From Turneriella parva DSM 21527 (GTDB lineage Bacteria; Spirochaetota; Leptospiria; Turneriellales; Turneriellaceae), in contig NC_018020.1 of assembly GCF_000266885.1 (NCBI RefSeq), positions 2,418,001-2,482,000 of the forward strand: 64,000 nucleotides of DNA, given 5' to 3'. Positions within the stretch are counted from its first letter, which is position 1. The number at the start of each line of letters is the position of its first letter. Positions 42,267 through 49,842 of this stretch are shown here, one piece after another. The notes beneath the pieces are model-generated. The model searched no databases and was not told the origin of the DNA. It saw only the letters and a list, made by a program, of their open reading frames with translations. The position numbers were made by a program, and so were the translations under genes.

Positions 42267-44054
42267 TCATCGCTTCTTCGGCATTTCCCGAACCTTATCG
42301 GGGAACAACAGGATACTGCAAAATGAACCATATTTGGAGAAATACTTAACAAAAATGTTGGGCTCGGCATTGATTAGTTCTGCGGGCTCAAAAGTCAAGG
42401 CGAAGCGGTCACCGATCTTGAAGCAAACCCCTTTGACGGCAGATTCAAAACCTCCGGATCGATCGTGTACAAGCTGGCTACCTTCCAGGTAAAAAGAAGA
42501 TGCCGCATCATACCAGCGTAACTTGACCCCAGGCCCATACCCAGTTCTGCCGTCCTCGAAAGATTCGTGCATGGGGCCTTCGAACACACCTACACTGGCA
42601 CTCCCACTAGCGGTATATCTCACCATCTTTGCGAACGTATGATATGGTTCGGGAGCTTGCAAAGTCACAACGTATGAAAAAAGTCCTGTGGTTTTATCCA
42701 GTTTACCCTCGCCATACTTCAAGGCTAATAGCTGTAGAGATCGGCTTGTTAGCTTTCCGCTGAAATCTGCCTCCCCAGTCTTTTTTATCAGTGTGGCCGC
42801 TTCTTTTTCTAAGTGCTTATGTATATTCAAATAGTCTGAATCTTTGACAGGTTCATAATCTACGGTCAGGGACGAAAAGTCTGTTGCTTGAGGCGCTTTC
42901 TGTCCTGTTTCTGCGGCATCTCTCTCTGTTTTCGCGGCTGCGGTAAGTGCCTCGACATGCTTAAGGGTTACGTCTCCTTTGGGTTTCAAGCGCAATATGA
43001 ACCTTAACCCGAGTTGTTTGGGCCTGGCGTCTATATAGGAAACATAAAATTCATACGTTTCAGTCGGAGTTTTCAACTGAGCGACCATGCCTGCCTCTAT
43101 GCGGTCGTGCACAAATGTGAGCGACGGGATAAAAGCCGGGTCTTCAACACCAGCAATTTTTCTCAGGGTATCGATTGGATTGTTGGAAGTTGATTTATCA
43201 ACTGGCTGCATGGCAATGCTTTTTTCTTCCAATAAGCGAAGAAAAATCTTTTCCTTTTTCCCGGGAAGGCAATTTCGATCGATACTTTCCGCGAGCTTGA
43301 CAAATCCCTGCGCCGTCAAAGGGAAATTATCTACGCTGGATTTTAGGTACCTGTCAAATTGTTTCTCTGCGTAGGTACGAAAATTTTTGATGAAGTCATC
43401 GGGTTTGGGAATATCTGCCCATCTTCTTCCGCACAGGGAGTTATCAACACCAAGCGTTTCTCTCTCCTCAGTTGCATAGATTGAGTACTTATATGGTTCA
43501 ACTATACGATGAGCCACAAGGAAAAACTCCGCGTCGTTTTCCGGCAAGAAAAACCGCATCAATTCGGGCATAAATTTTGCAGGTCGTTCTTCATATGCAC
43601 CGTGGAAAAAGTTTCGCATTTTAATCACGTCCGCCGCTTCGTCTTTCTTCGCCACATATAGATGCGCCTTTTCATTGCGCCTTACTATTTCTTTTGCAAA
43701 TGGCATTTTTGCCGCATCGTACTCTACGGTTTCAGCCAGCGGTAAGTAAATCTTTTCACCGTTGCACTTTAGTTCTTTAGGACATGCCGCCTGCCACAGC
43801 AAGAAGTCGACATCTTTGTCCTTTACGTGTAAGATGCCTTCTAACTCGATTGCATTAAGCATTGCTTCACGCCACTCAACGTAACCCTCTTTTAAAGGCT
43901 CTTGAATAAACTTGACTGCCTCTACCTGATTTACTCTGGGCCTCAAATCAACCAGAACAGCCGGCTCTTTCATGGGGGTAAACGCCTTCTTCGTACACGA
44001 AGCTACCAACAGGCTTAGAAATATCACGGAATGGACATATGGGAGTTTTTTCAT
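42267..44054 (-). CDS. Large lipoprotein of unknown function, first of a tandem pair
   Basis: A 595-residue protein with a signal ending LLVASC (Cys 20). Its body parallels the next gene: MKEPAVLVDL, FIQEPLKEGYVEW, CPKELKCNGEKIYLPL, AKKDEAADVIKMRNFF, KYGEGKLDKTTGLFSYVVTL. No enzymatic motif is evident. Two copies plus an ankyrin-SH3 protein form a three-gene operon led by the conserved palindrome 37 nt before the ATG. The local base composition is lower in GC than the housekeeping genes. Probably a periplasmic or surface complex; inference only. Confidence 0.75.
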   Translation of the reverse strand: MKKLPYVHSVIFLSLLVASCTKKAFTPMKEPAVLVDLRPRVNQVEAVKFIQEPLKEGYVEWREAMLNAIELEGILHVKDKDVDFLLWQAACPKELKCNGEKIYLPLAETVEYDAAKMPFAKEIVRRNEKAHLYVAKKDEAADVIKMRNFFHGAYEERPAKFMPELMRFFLPENDAEFFLVAHRIVEPYKYSIYATEERETLGVDNSLCGRRWADIPKPDDFIKNFRTYAEKQFDRYLKSSVDNFPLTAQGFVKLAESIDRNCLPGKKEKIFLRLLEEKSIAMQPVDKSTSNNPIDTLRKIAGVEDPAFIPSLTFVHDRIEAGMVAQLKTPTETYEFYVSYIDARPKQLGLRFILRLKPKGDVTLKHVEALTAAAKTERDAAETGQKAPQATDFSSLTVDYEPVKDSDYLNIHKHLEKEAATLIKKTGEADFSGKLTSRSLQLLALKYGEGKLDKTTGLFSYVVTLQAPEPYHTFAKMVRYTASGSASVGVFEGPMHESFEDGRTGYGPGVKLRWYDAASSFYLEGSQLVHDRSGGFESAVKGVCFKIGDRFALTFEPAELINAEPNIFVKYFSKYGSFCSILLFPDKVREMPKKR

Positions 44055-44087
44055 ATTGCATTATTCATACAATATATTCTGCGTCAA

Positions 44088-44110
44088 GTCCATAGGGCAG
44101 CGTGCCCTAT
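44088..44110 (-). promoter_or_regulatory. Regulon palindrome copy d, upstream of the tandem lipoprotein operon
   Basis: Arms ATAGGGCA (44092-44099) and TGCCCTAT (44103-44110) around GCG; read towards the gene it continues GGAC. The palindrome-to-ATG gap is 37 nt (ATG 44054). Confidence 0.85.
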
Positions 44111-44122
44111 GCGAAGCATTGC

Positions 44123-44156
44123 GTCCGCCAGACCGGCAATCGCCGGTCTGGCGGAC
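44123..44156. other. Perfect 15-bp hairpin downstream of the carboxypeptidase-regulatory-like lipoprotein gene
   Basis: GTCCGCCAGACCGGC at 44123-44137 and its complement at 44142-44156 with a 4-nt loop, 6 bp past the minus-strand stop at 44163. Likely transcript 3' end; it insulates the two palindrome-led operons. Confidence 0.6.
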
Positions 44157-44162
44157 TTTCGT

Positions 44163-44993
44163 CTAGTTTTGAATCGACGCGGGAATCGCCGAGTCGCTCG
44201 ACGTGTCATTCGAGCATTTATTCAGCACAGTTACAACCCCGTTCTGGTACGAGAATGCAGCCCACCACCGGTCGGCGGCGCCACAACCTGTTGAGCTTGC
44301 GCTTGCTGTAACAGTGGTGATGCCATTGCCGGTGATCAGTCTTGCCTGGGGAACCGAAACGGTGCGAAAATCTATAGTGTTGCTGAATCGTGCCACCGCG
44401 AAAACGTACTTCGCTCCGCTATTCTGCAACAACGTAATATTCTCGCACCCTGAAGCGGTCTGCACGTCAAAGTCAAGCGTTGCCTCGGCCGTTGAACCTG
44501 TACCAGAAAAACCCCAATGAGAGCCCGATGAGGTGTTTAGCAATCGAACATCGTGGTCTCCGTTCGCTGACCAGCAGAGGTTAAACACGGTTGTTTTTGG
44601 GTCGACGAATACCACGTCGCCGAGCGCCGCATCTGCGTCTTTTGCGTCAATCATTGCCTGCCACACCTGCTTATCTTTAAGTGTTGCTACGAGCAAAGTT
44701 CTGCTGCCGGGGCTGACCATGACCTTGAAGTTGCCTGCACTGTCTGCCTTTGAGGTTGAAGTAAAGAAGCCGGTTTGCACTCCTTCGTTACCGCTTGCAG
44801 CCTGGGGTATTGCCTCGATGCGCTCAACAGTAGTTTCAGTTAACGCGTAATCTGCCGAGCTTACTTGTTTGCGTGGGTTAACTGCTCGTCCGGTTAAAGT
44901 AATCGCCGCACCCTGGTTGATACAGTTAGCGAAAATAGCGATGATTGTCATGGCCAATGCGCCCTGTATTATTTTTGATTTTTGCTGTTTCAT
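44163..44993 (-). CDS. Lipoprotein with a carboxypeptidase-regulatory-like N-terminal domain
   Basis: A 276-residue protein. The signal ends IFANC (Cys near residue 24). The next 100 residues look like a CarboxypepD_reg/SpaA-type beta-sandwich (ITLTGRAVNPRKQVSSADYAL, DSAGNFKVMVSPGSRTLLVATL), and the rest has aromatic strands and scattered Cys (FNLCWSANGDHDVRLLN, TGCGAADRWWAAFSYQNG). No enzyme motif. It follows the barrel gene by 22 bp and is transcribed with it under the palindrome at 45928. Probably surface-exposed. Confidence 0.72.
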   Translation of the reverse strand: MKQQKSKIIQGALAMTIIAIFANCINQGAAITLTGRAVNPRKQVSSADYALTETTVERIEAIPQAASGNEGVQTGFFTSTSKADSAGNFKVMVSPGSRTLLVATLKDKQVWQAMIDAKDADAALGDVVFVDPKTTVFNLCWSANGDHDVRLLNTSSGSHWGFSGTGSTAEATLDFDVQTASGCENITLLQNSGAKYVFAVARFSNTIDFRTVSVPQARLITGNGITTVTASASSTGCGAADRWWAAFSYQNGVVTVLNKCSNDTSSDSAIPASIQN

Positions 44994-45015
44994 ATTTTCT
45001 CCGTTAGAATAATTC

Positions 45016-45891
45016 TCAGTCTCTTGCGTAGGTGTTGCTGCCGAAGTTCAGTATTCGGGCATCGACAAACACGTGAAAGTTGTGGGAGTTAATAATCTTG
45101 TGTTCTTCTCCCGTGTCGGTTTTCTTTTCGATTCTACCCATCCAATCGTAGTGATAACCAAGGCCCAGGTTGACGCCGGCGCTGAATACATAGTAGATGT
45201 TTAGTCCCAACCTGACGAACCCGGCGGCGGTATTCACAAATGCGCTGCGATCGAGCACCTTGCCGTCAATCTCCACTGTGGCTTTCGTCGGCAAGTGAAA
45301 GCCACCGCCAATAAGCAAACTGTAACTGAATCCGGTGCTGACCCGCGACGGATTCTGAAGGCCGCTCATGCCAAAACCGGTAAGTTCGAGTCCGCCAACT
45401 GCTTTGTAGCCTGAATAGACATACTTCTGAGACAGGCCATTCTGGTTTCCCGAAAATTTGTACTCATAGGCGTCGAATGCAGTAAACCAGTTGTAAACAT
45501 TTTTGACCTGATAGGACAATTTCGCCCCGTAGCTGTACCCGGCTTCTTTTTCGAGCTTGAAAGAGTCGGGCGCGCCGTTTAGGGTGACCGAGGGGTTTGT
45601 GTAGGCACCGTAAACGCCCAGATTGATGCCTGAGTCAGACCAGCGGGTTGGCGTCCGTTCTTCTTGCACGGGTGTTGCAACACCGGCGCTGGGGCTTTCT
45701 GCCGGTTTCTCAGCCACGGTAGCCTTAACAGCCTTACCCTTCTTGCCCTTCGCCTGTGCATGCACGGCATTGGTGGCAAAAAAAGCGGCAAGTAGGATTA
45801 ATCCTAATTTTAGGTCTTGCCTGCCTCTTGCGCTAATTATTTCGCTGCGCTTAAAGGCGGCAGCGATAAGCCTGATCGTTGTTGTTTTCAT
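45016..45891 (-). CDS. Outer-membrane beta-barrel-like protein
   Basis: A 291-residue exported protein. The signal is unusually long (LKLGLILLAAFFATNAVHAQ near residues 28-47) because the ATG at 45891 adds a basic leader; a shorter start is possible but no better ATG is seen. After a Lys/Ala/Pro linker come barrel strands: INLGVYGAYTNPSVTL, SYGAKLSYQVKNVYNWFTAF, GFVRLGLNIYYVFSAGVNLGLGYHYDWM. The palindrome lies 36 nt upstream and the gene leads a two-gene operon. Function unknown. Confidence 0.7.
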   Translation of the reverse strand: MKTTTIRLIAAAFKRSEIISARGRQDLKLGLILLAAFFATNAVHAQAKGKKGKAVKATVAEKPAESPSAGVATPVQEERTPTRWSDSGINLGVYGAYTNPSVTLNGAPDSFKLEKEAGYSYGAKLSYQVKNVYNWFTAFDAYEYKFSGNQNGLSQKYVYSGYKAVGGLELTGFGMSGLQNPSRVSTGFSYSLLIGGGFHLPTKATVEIDGKVLDRSAFVNTAAGFVRLGLNIYYVFSAGVNLGLGYHYDWMGRIEKKTDTGEEHKIINSHNFHVFVDARILNFGSNTYARD

Positions 45892-45923
45892 CAGTCAGGG
45901 TCTTAGCCGATATCAGGTCCATT

Positions 45924-45946
45924 GTCCATAGGGCAGCGTGCCCTAT
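45924..45946 (-). promoter_or_regulatory. Regulon palindrome copy e, between the barrel operon and the kinase gene
   Basis: Arms ATAGGGCA (45928-45935) and TGCCCTAT (45939-45946) around GCG; GGAC extends towards the minus-strand barrel gene, with a 36-nt gap to ATG 45891. It is also 146 nt before the divergent kinase start, so it could affect both. Confidence 0.85.
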
Positions 45947-46092
45947 TCGCGCAGCACACAAATCACGTTGAAAAGGGCAATAGCCGCGAATTTGTTGACC
46001 ACGTCAGATTTCGACATGGTGGGCGGCATCATCGTAAAACTTCCCATTTCGAATTGACGCCGGCGCGGGTGCGGATCAAATCGTCACCCCCT

Positions 46093-47877
46093 ATGGTACA
46101 GAGTCGCCGATCTAAATACCTGGCATGCCTGCTGGTCGCCGCAGCCACGAGTGGCGCGCTTTACGCCAAACCCGATCTGGACTTGGCGCCAAGTTTCGAG
46201 TCACTCGATCTGACGACCGTATTACGCATCTGTCCGCCTAAAGTGCAGTTACCGACACCAGACGATGAACGCTGCACATCAAACACCGCTGAGAGCATCG
46301 CCGCCACGCAGAAGATGCAGCTATATACCGAGCCGTTTTGGGCGCTCGTTGAACTGCGCAACAACACGAAAGACGATCGCATCTATGTGCTCGAACACCA
46401 TCTGGCGATCACCGAACGCGTCGCCGTTGAAGAGCTGAGCGACAAAGCGGCAGCGACAAAAGTTGCGGGTGAAGGTGCTTCGGTTTATGCGCGCGACTAC
46501 CGTGCGCCGCTACCGGCATATCGCCTGCAGTTCAAAGCTGGCGAAACAAAAATTCTGCGGATTTCGATTCGATCTGATCTGGTCACGCGCATGGGTTTTA
46601 CGCTGCACTCAGAGAGGCATTATATCGATGAATTGCAGGTCACGAATGTTCTGCATGCGGGCTTTTATGGCCTGATGTTCAGTATGATTCTCTTCAACCT
46701 GTTGCTCTATCTGCGTTTGCGGCTGCGCATGTATCTGTATTACGTACTTTTTATCATGTCGATTTCGGTGATGTACATGGGCCTCTTCGGCCACGGCTTT
46801 GCATTTATCTGGCCAGACGCATTTCTCTGGCAGAAATATAGCCATAGCGCGGCAAAGTTTACTGCCGCTATCTTCGGTATCGCTTTCTTTAGCGCTGTGT
46901 TGAACGTGCCGCAGCGCATGCCGCGCCTGTATGGCAAAATAAAACTCGCCTACCCCTTATTTGTGGTTGCGGGCTTCGTGACCCCGTTTCTTGCACCGCA
47001 GGGCATTTTTCTCATCGCCACAATTGTCGTTGCGATTGCAGTCATCTATTCTCTCGCGCTGGGGGTTCTTTCAGCGGTGGGAAAGTTGCCGTTCAGCTTC
47101 TATTATGCTATTGCGATGATTGCGATGCTTGGCGGCGCGCTGATCAACCTGTTGCAGACCGCAGCGATTCTGCCGTCGAATACCTTTACGCTGCACGCAA
47201 TGCAGGTCGGCACAGCGCTTGAGGCAATCTTTCTTTCTATTGCTCTGGGCGATCGCTATTCGGCAATCGAGGGTGAAAATCATGCACTGCAGCACCAGCG
47301 ACTCGAAGATAAAAAACGCATCGCGCGCGATATTCACGATGTCATCGGCACCGAGTTTCAGATGCGCCTTATAGAAATTCAGTCAGAGGGCGAAAGTGCA
47401 CTCAGCAGCAAGCTCGTCTCGGGTCTGCGCAGCACGCTCGACAAAATCAGAGAGTTCTTGTTTCTGCTGCATACCGAAGAGCATCTGCCTGCAAAACTCG
47501 AAAAGACGATCGAAGACCTGCTGCGCCGGCTCGAACTCGCAAAAAAGTTTGAAATCGAGAGAGATATTGTCATCGACGCGCAGGCAATCGGCACTACCGA
47601 AGCCTACCACATTGAACGTGCCGTGAGCGAAATCATTTCGAATATTGCCCGCCATGCACAGGCCAGCAAGATTGTCTTCACTTTGCGCATCAACAAGCAA
47701 GGGGGATTTCTCGCCGTGCGCGACAACGGCGTCGGTTTTGAAAAGACGCTCGCAGCGAAGAACATCGGTATGGAAAGCCTCGGCTACCGCGCCGAGCGCC
47801 TGCGGGGCAGACTCAAGATTCTGACGTCGATGGGGCGTGGCACGACCGTTGCCCTGCGATTCAGGGGGCAGGCATAG
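46093..47877 (+). CDS. 7TM sensor histidine kinase (7TMR-DISM type)
   Basis: A 594-residue membrane kinase. A signal sequence and periplasmic sensing domain (about residues 25-190) precede seven membrane helices (from HAGFYGLMFSMILFNLLLYL), then a HisKA_3-like phospho-acceptor helix RIARDIHDVIGTEFQMRL and an ATPase domain (AVSEIISNIARHAQASKI, VRDNGVGFE, GRGTTVALRF). HisKA_3 kinases pair with NarL/LuxR response regulators, and one follows 49 bp downstream. The DISM class often senses carbohydrates or other small ligands. ATG 46093 is chosen because the signal begins there; the frame is open back to 45922. Its stop codon lies within the next palindrome. Confidence 0.9.
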   Translation: MVQSRRSKYLACLLVAAATSGALYAKPDLDLAPSFESLDLTTVLRICPPKVQLPTPDDERCTSNTAESIAATQKMQLYTEPFWALVELRNNTKDDRIYVLEHHLAITERVAVEELSDKAAATKVAGEGASVYARDYRAPLPAYRLQFKAGETKILRISIRSDLVTRMGFTLHSERHYIDELQVTNVLHAGFYGLMFSMILFNLLLYLRLRLRMYLYYVLFIMSISVMYMGLFGHGFAFIWPDAFLWQKYSHSAAKFTAAIFGIAFFSAVLNVPQRMPRLYGKIKLAYPLFVVAGFVTPFLAPQGIFLIATIVVAIAVIYSLALGVLSAVGKLPFSFYYAIAMIAMLGGALINLLQTAAILPSNTFTLHAMQVGTALEAIFLSIALGDRYSAIEGENHALQHQRLEDKKRIARDIHDVIGTEFQMRLIEIQSEGESALSSKLVSGLRSTLDKIREFLFLLHTEEHLPAKLEKTIEDLLRRLELAKKFEIERDIVIDAQAIGTTEAYHIERAVSEIISNIARHAQASKIVFTLRINKQGGFLAVRDNGVGFEKTLAAKNIGMESLGYRAERLRGRLKILTSMGRGTTVALRFRGQA

Positions 47878-47896
47878 GGCAGCCTGCCCTATAGAC
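47874..47896 (+). promoter_or_regulatory. Regulon palindrome copy f, upstream of the response regulator
   Basis: Arms ATAGGGCA (47874-47881) and TGCCCTAT (47885-47892) around GCC, followed by AGAC. It overlaps the TAG stop of the kinase gene and ends 34 nt before ATG 47927. It would make the regulator subject to its own regulon. Confidence 0.85.
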
Positions 47897-47926
47897 ATTC
47901 GCCGACAGGCAGTGTAAGTATTCGAT

Positions 47927-48607
47927 ATGCATGCCCGCATTGCCATCGTCGAAGATACCGAGACCATCGCAGATGAGCTCGAACGTGTGATCAAGTCTGA
48001 CCCCGAGCTCACCTGCGTCGGAAAATTTGGCTCGGCAGAATTAGCGATACGCAAACTGCCTGTGATGCTGCCCGACCTGTGTATTCTCGACATTGGTCTG
48101 CCGGGTATGAATGGCATCGCCGCGTTAAAAATCCTCAAGAAAAAAATACCACAGATGAAAATCGTGGTCTTTACGGTGTTCGAAGACAGCGAATATATCA
48201 TCGACGCGATCCAGAATGGTGCAAGCGGCTATCTGCTCAAAGACACCGACCGCAGGCTGCTCTGCGCCGAGCTCAAGGTGATGCTACAGGGCGGCTCGAC
48301 GCTCACGCCACGCGTAGCGCTCAAAATTTCACAGCTGGTCACTGCGCAGGCGCAGCCCGGTAAAGCAGAGGTGGATATAGATGCGCCGCAGAATCTCTTG
48401 ACCGAGCGCCAAATCAGTATTCTGAACCACATCGCGCTCGGCTTCGACTACAAAGAAATCGCCGACGAACTCGACATCAGCGAACACACCGTGCGCCGGC
48501 ACATTGAGAATATTTACGAGCGGCTTGAGGTCAACAGCAAGAAAGAAGCGATACGCGCCGGGCATAAGCTAGGTTTTTTGAAGAGTATGGCGAAGTGGGT
48601 TTCGTGA
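47927..48607 (+). CDS. NarL/LuxR-type response regulator
   Basis: A 226-residue protein. The receiver domain (residues 1-125) has acidic pocket residues EDTE and phospho-acceptor Asp in LCILDIGLPGMNG, switch Thr in VVFTVFEDSEY and Lys in YLLKDTDRRLL. The C-terminal LuxR helix-turn-helix is TERQISILNHIALGFDYKEIADELDISEHTVRRHIENIYERL. It is the evident partner of the upstream kinase. NarL-type regulators bind short inverted repeats as dimers, and the island palindromes are the natural candidates. The last 132 bp of the gene are repeated at 52414-52545. Confidence 0.92.
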   Translation: MHARIAIVEDTETIADELERVIKSDPELTCVGKFGSAELAIRKLPVMLPDLCILDIGLPGMNGIAALKILKKKIPQMKIVVFTVFEDSEYIIDAIQNGASGYLLKDTDRRLLCAELKVMLQGGSTLTPRVALKISQLVTAQAQPGKAEVDIDAPQNLLTERQISILNHIALGFDYKEIADELDISEHTVRRHIENIYERLEVNSKKEAIRAGHKLGFLKSMAKWVS

Positions 48608-48696
48608 GGGGAAAACTGGTGGTTGAGAAGAGATTTAAATCGATCAAATTGAACTTTAGAGTATATAGGGATTCACACCGCCCGGTTCAGGCAATT

Positions 48697-49842
48697 ATGA
48701 CCAGAATTGGAATAATACGGCGAGGCCTCTTGTGCCTTGCTATAATCTTCGCCATATGTGGTTCTTCAATATTTGCCCGCAGTGAAAAGCGCGTCATGTT
48801 ACTCGATTTCAAAAATGTTCTCAAGAAGACAGACTATGATTATCTTGAGGCTAGCCTTACTGATGCAGTGCGCAACAGGCTGAAAGAGAAGTTTGTCTAC
48901 CGTGAAATTGAAAAGAGCGAATGGCAAGCGGTCGCAAAACAGAACTTTGTGATGGAAGAAGATTTATATACTTTTACGGCAGCGATGAATCTGGGAATCA
49001 ATGCCCAACCTGATGTAGCCATTTTCGGTGGATTTTTTATTGAATCGAAAAGGGGGTCTTCACAGCAAGAAATACGTACCCGAGTGCGCATACTTGACCT
49101 GAACGAACGCAAGGAGATTGCAGATTTCGAAATGAAAAGTGTCGTAGACGCTTCAATTTTCGAGACCGTCGAGAAAATTGCAGATCGAATCGCAAATGAG
49201 GCTGCTGCCGTGCTTCCGGGTAAAGAGGCCTGGGCAAAAGGTGAAGCTCTCGATACGACAAGAAAACTAAACCAGCTCTCTTTGCGCGGTTCGCTTGCCC
49301 CCTCGCCTGTCGGGTCGCAAGCGCGCACAGTGAGCACGGGCAGTCAACATGGCGCTTCTGATCTTCGGAATATCTTCAGTGTAATGGCTGATTTTCAGCA
49401 TTTTGGTATCTATTCGGAGTCCTTGGGCTTTTTCGTATCAGTTGGGATTCGCAACAGCAGCGACAATTTCACTTTTGCCCAAGATGGCTCGCCCGTGCCG
49501 GTGAGCCTCTTGGGCTTGTCGACAACCGCCGGATTCACCTGGAGACAACCATTGAACAATCAACTCTATGCTCAACCTTTTTTCGGGGGCGGCATGAACT
49601 ACGATATGCTGAAGTTTGCATACAATAGCAATTCGGTGGCTGTTGCCTCAACGAATGGACAAGCGCTAAATCAATCAGAGTTGAGCATGATTACTTCGAC
49701 CGCGGTTGGGGGGATTCGGTTAGGCTACATGGTAACGCGATGGTTATATATAGAAATCGGCTCCTCGTATGGGCTTCAATTCTACAGGTCGGGTTTCGGC
49801 CACCTATTGAGTTTTGATATAGGTATGGGGTTTAAGATATGA
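48697..49842 (+). CDS. Exported protein with TolB/CsgG-like N-terminal domain and C-terminal barrel
   Basis: A 381-residue protein. Signal near residues 8-25 (GLLCLAIIFAICGSSIFA). Residues 30-175 resemble the TolB-N/CsgG-like envelope domain (RVMLLDFKNVLKKTDYDYLEASLTDAVRNRL, PDVAIFGGFFIESK), and the remainder has barrel strands ending in SFDIGMGFKI. ATG 48697 is preferred to in-frame ATGs at 48595 since the longer leader is unlike a signal. The stop overlaps the next ATG (ATGA). No palindrome precedes it; transcription may continue from the response regulator. Function unknown. Confidence 0.72.
   Translation: MTRIGIIRRGLLCLAIIFAICGSSIFARSEKRVMLLDFKNVLKKTDYDYLEASLTDAVRNRLKEKFVYREIEKSEWQAVAKQNFVMEEDLYTFTAAMNLGINAQPDVAIFGGFFIESKRGSSQQEIRTRVRILDLNERKEIADFEMKSVVDASIFETVEKIADRIANEAAAVLPGKEAWAKGEALDTTRKLNQLSLRGSLAPSPVGSQARTVSTGSQHGASDLRNIFSVMADFQHFGIYSESLGFFVSVGIRNSSDNFTFAQDGSPVPVSLLGLSTTAGFTWRQPLNNQLYAQPFFGGGMNYDMLKFAYNSNSVAVASTNGQALNQSELSMITSTAVGGIRLGYMVTRWLYIEIGSSYGLQFYRSGFGHLLSFDIGMGFKI

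Noticed and set aside
47383-48201. 272-residue minus-strand frame opposite the kinase and response regulator
   Set aside because: It spans two genuine genes with clear motifs on the other strand; a by-product of codon bias.
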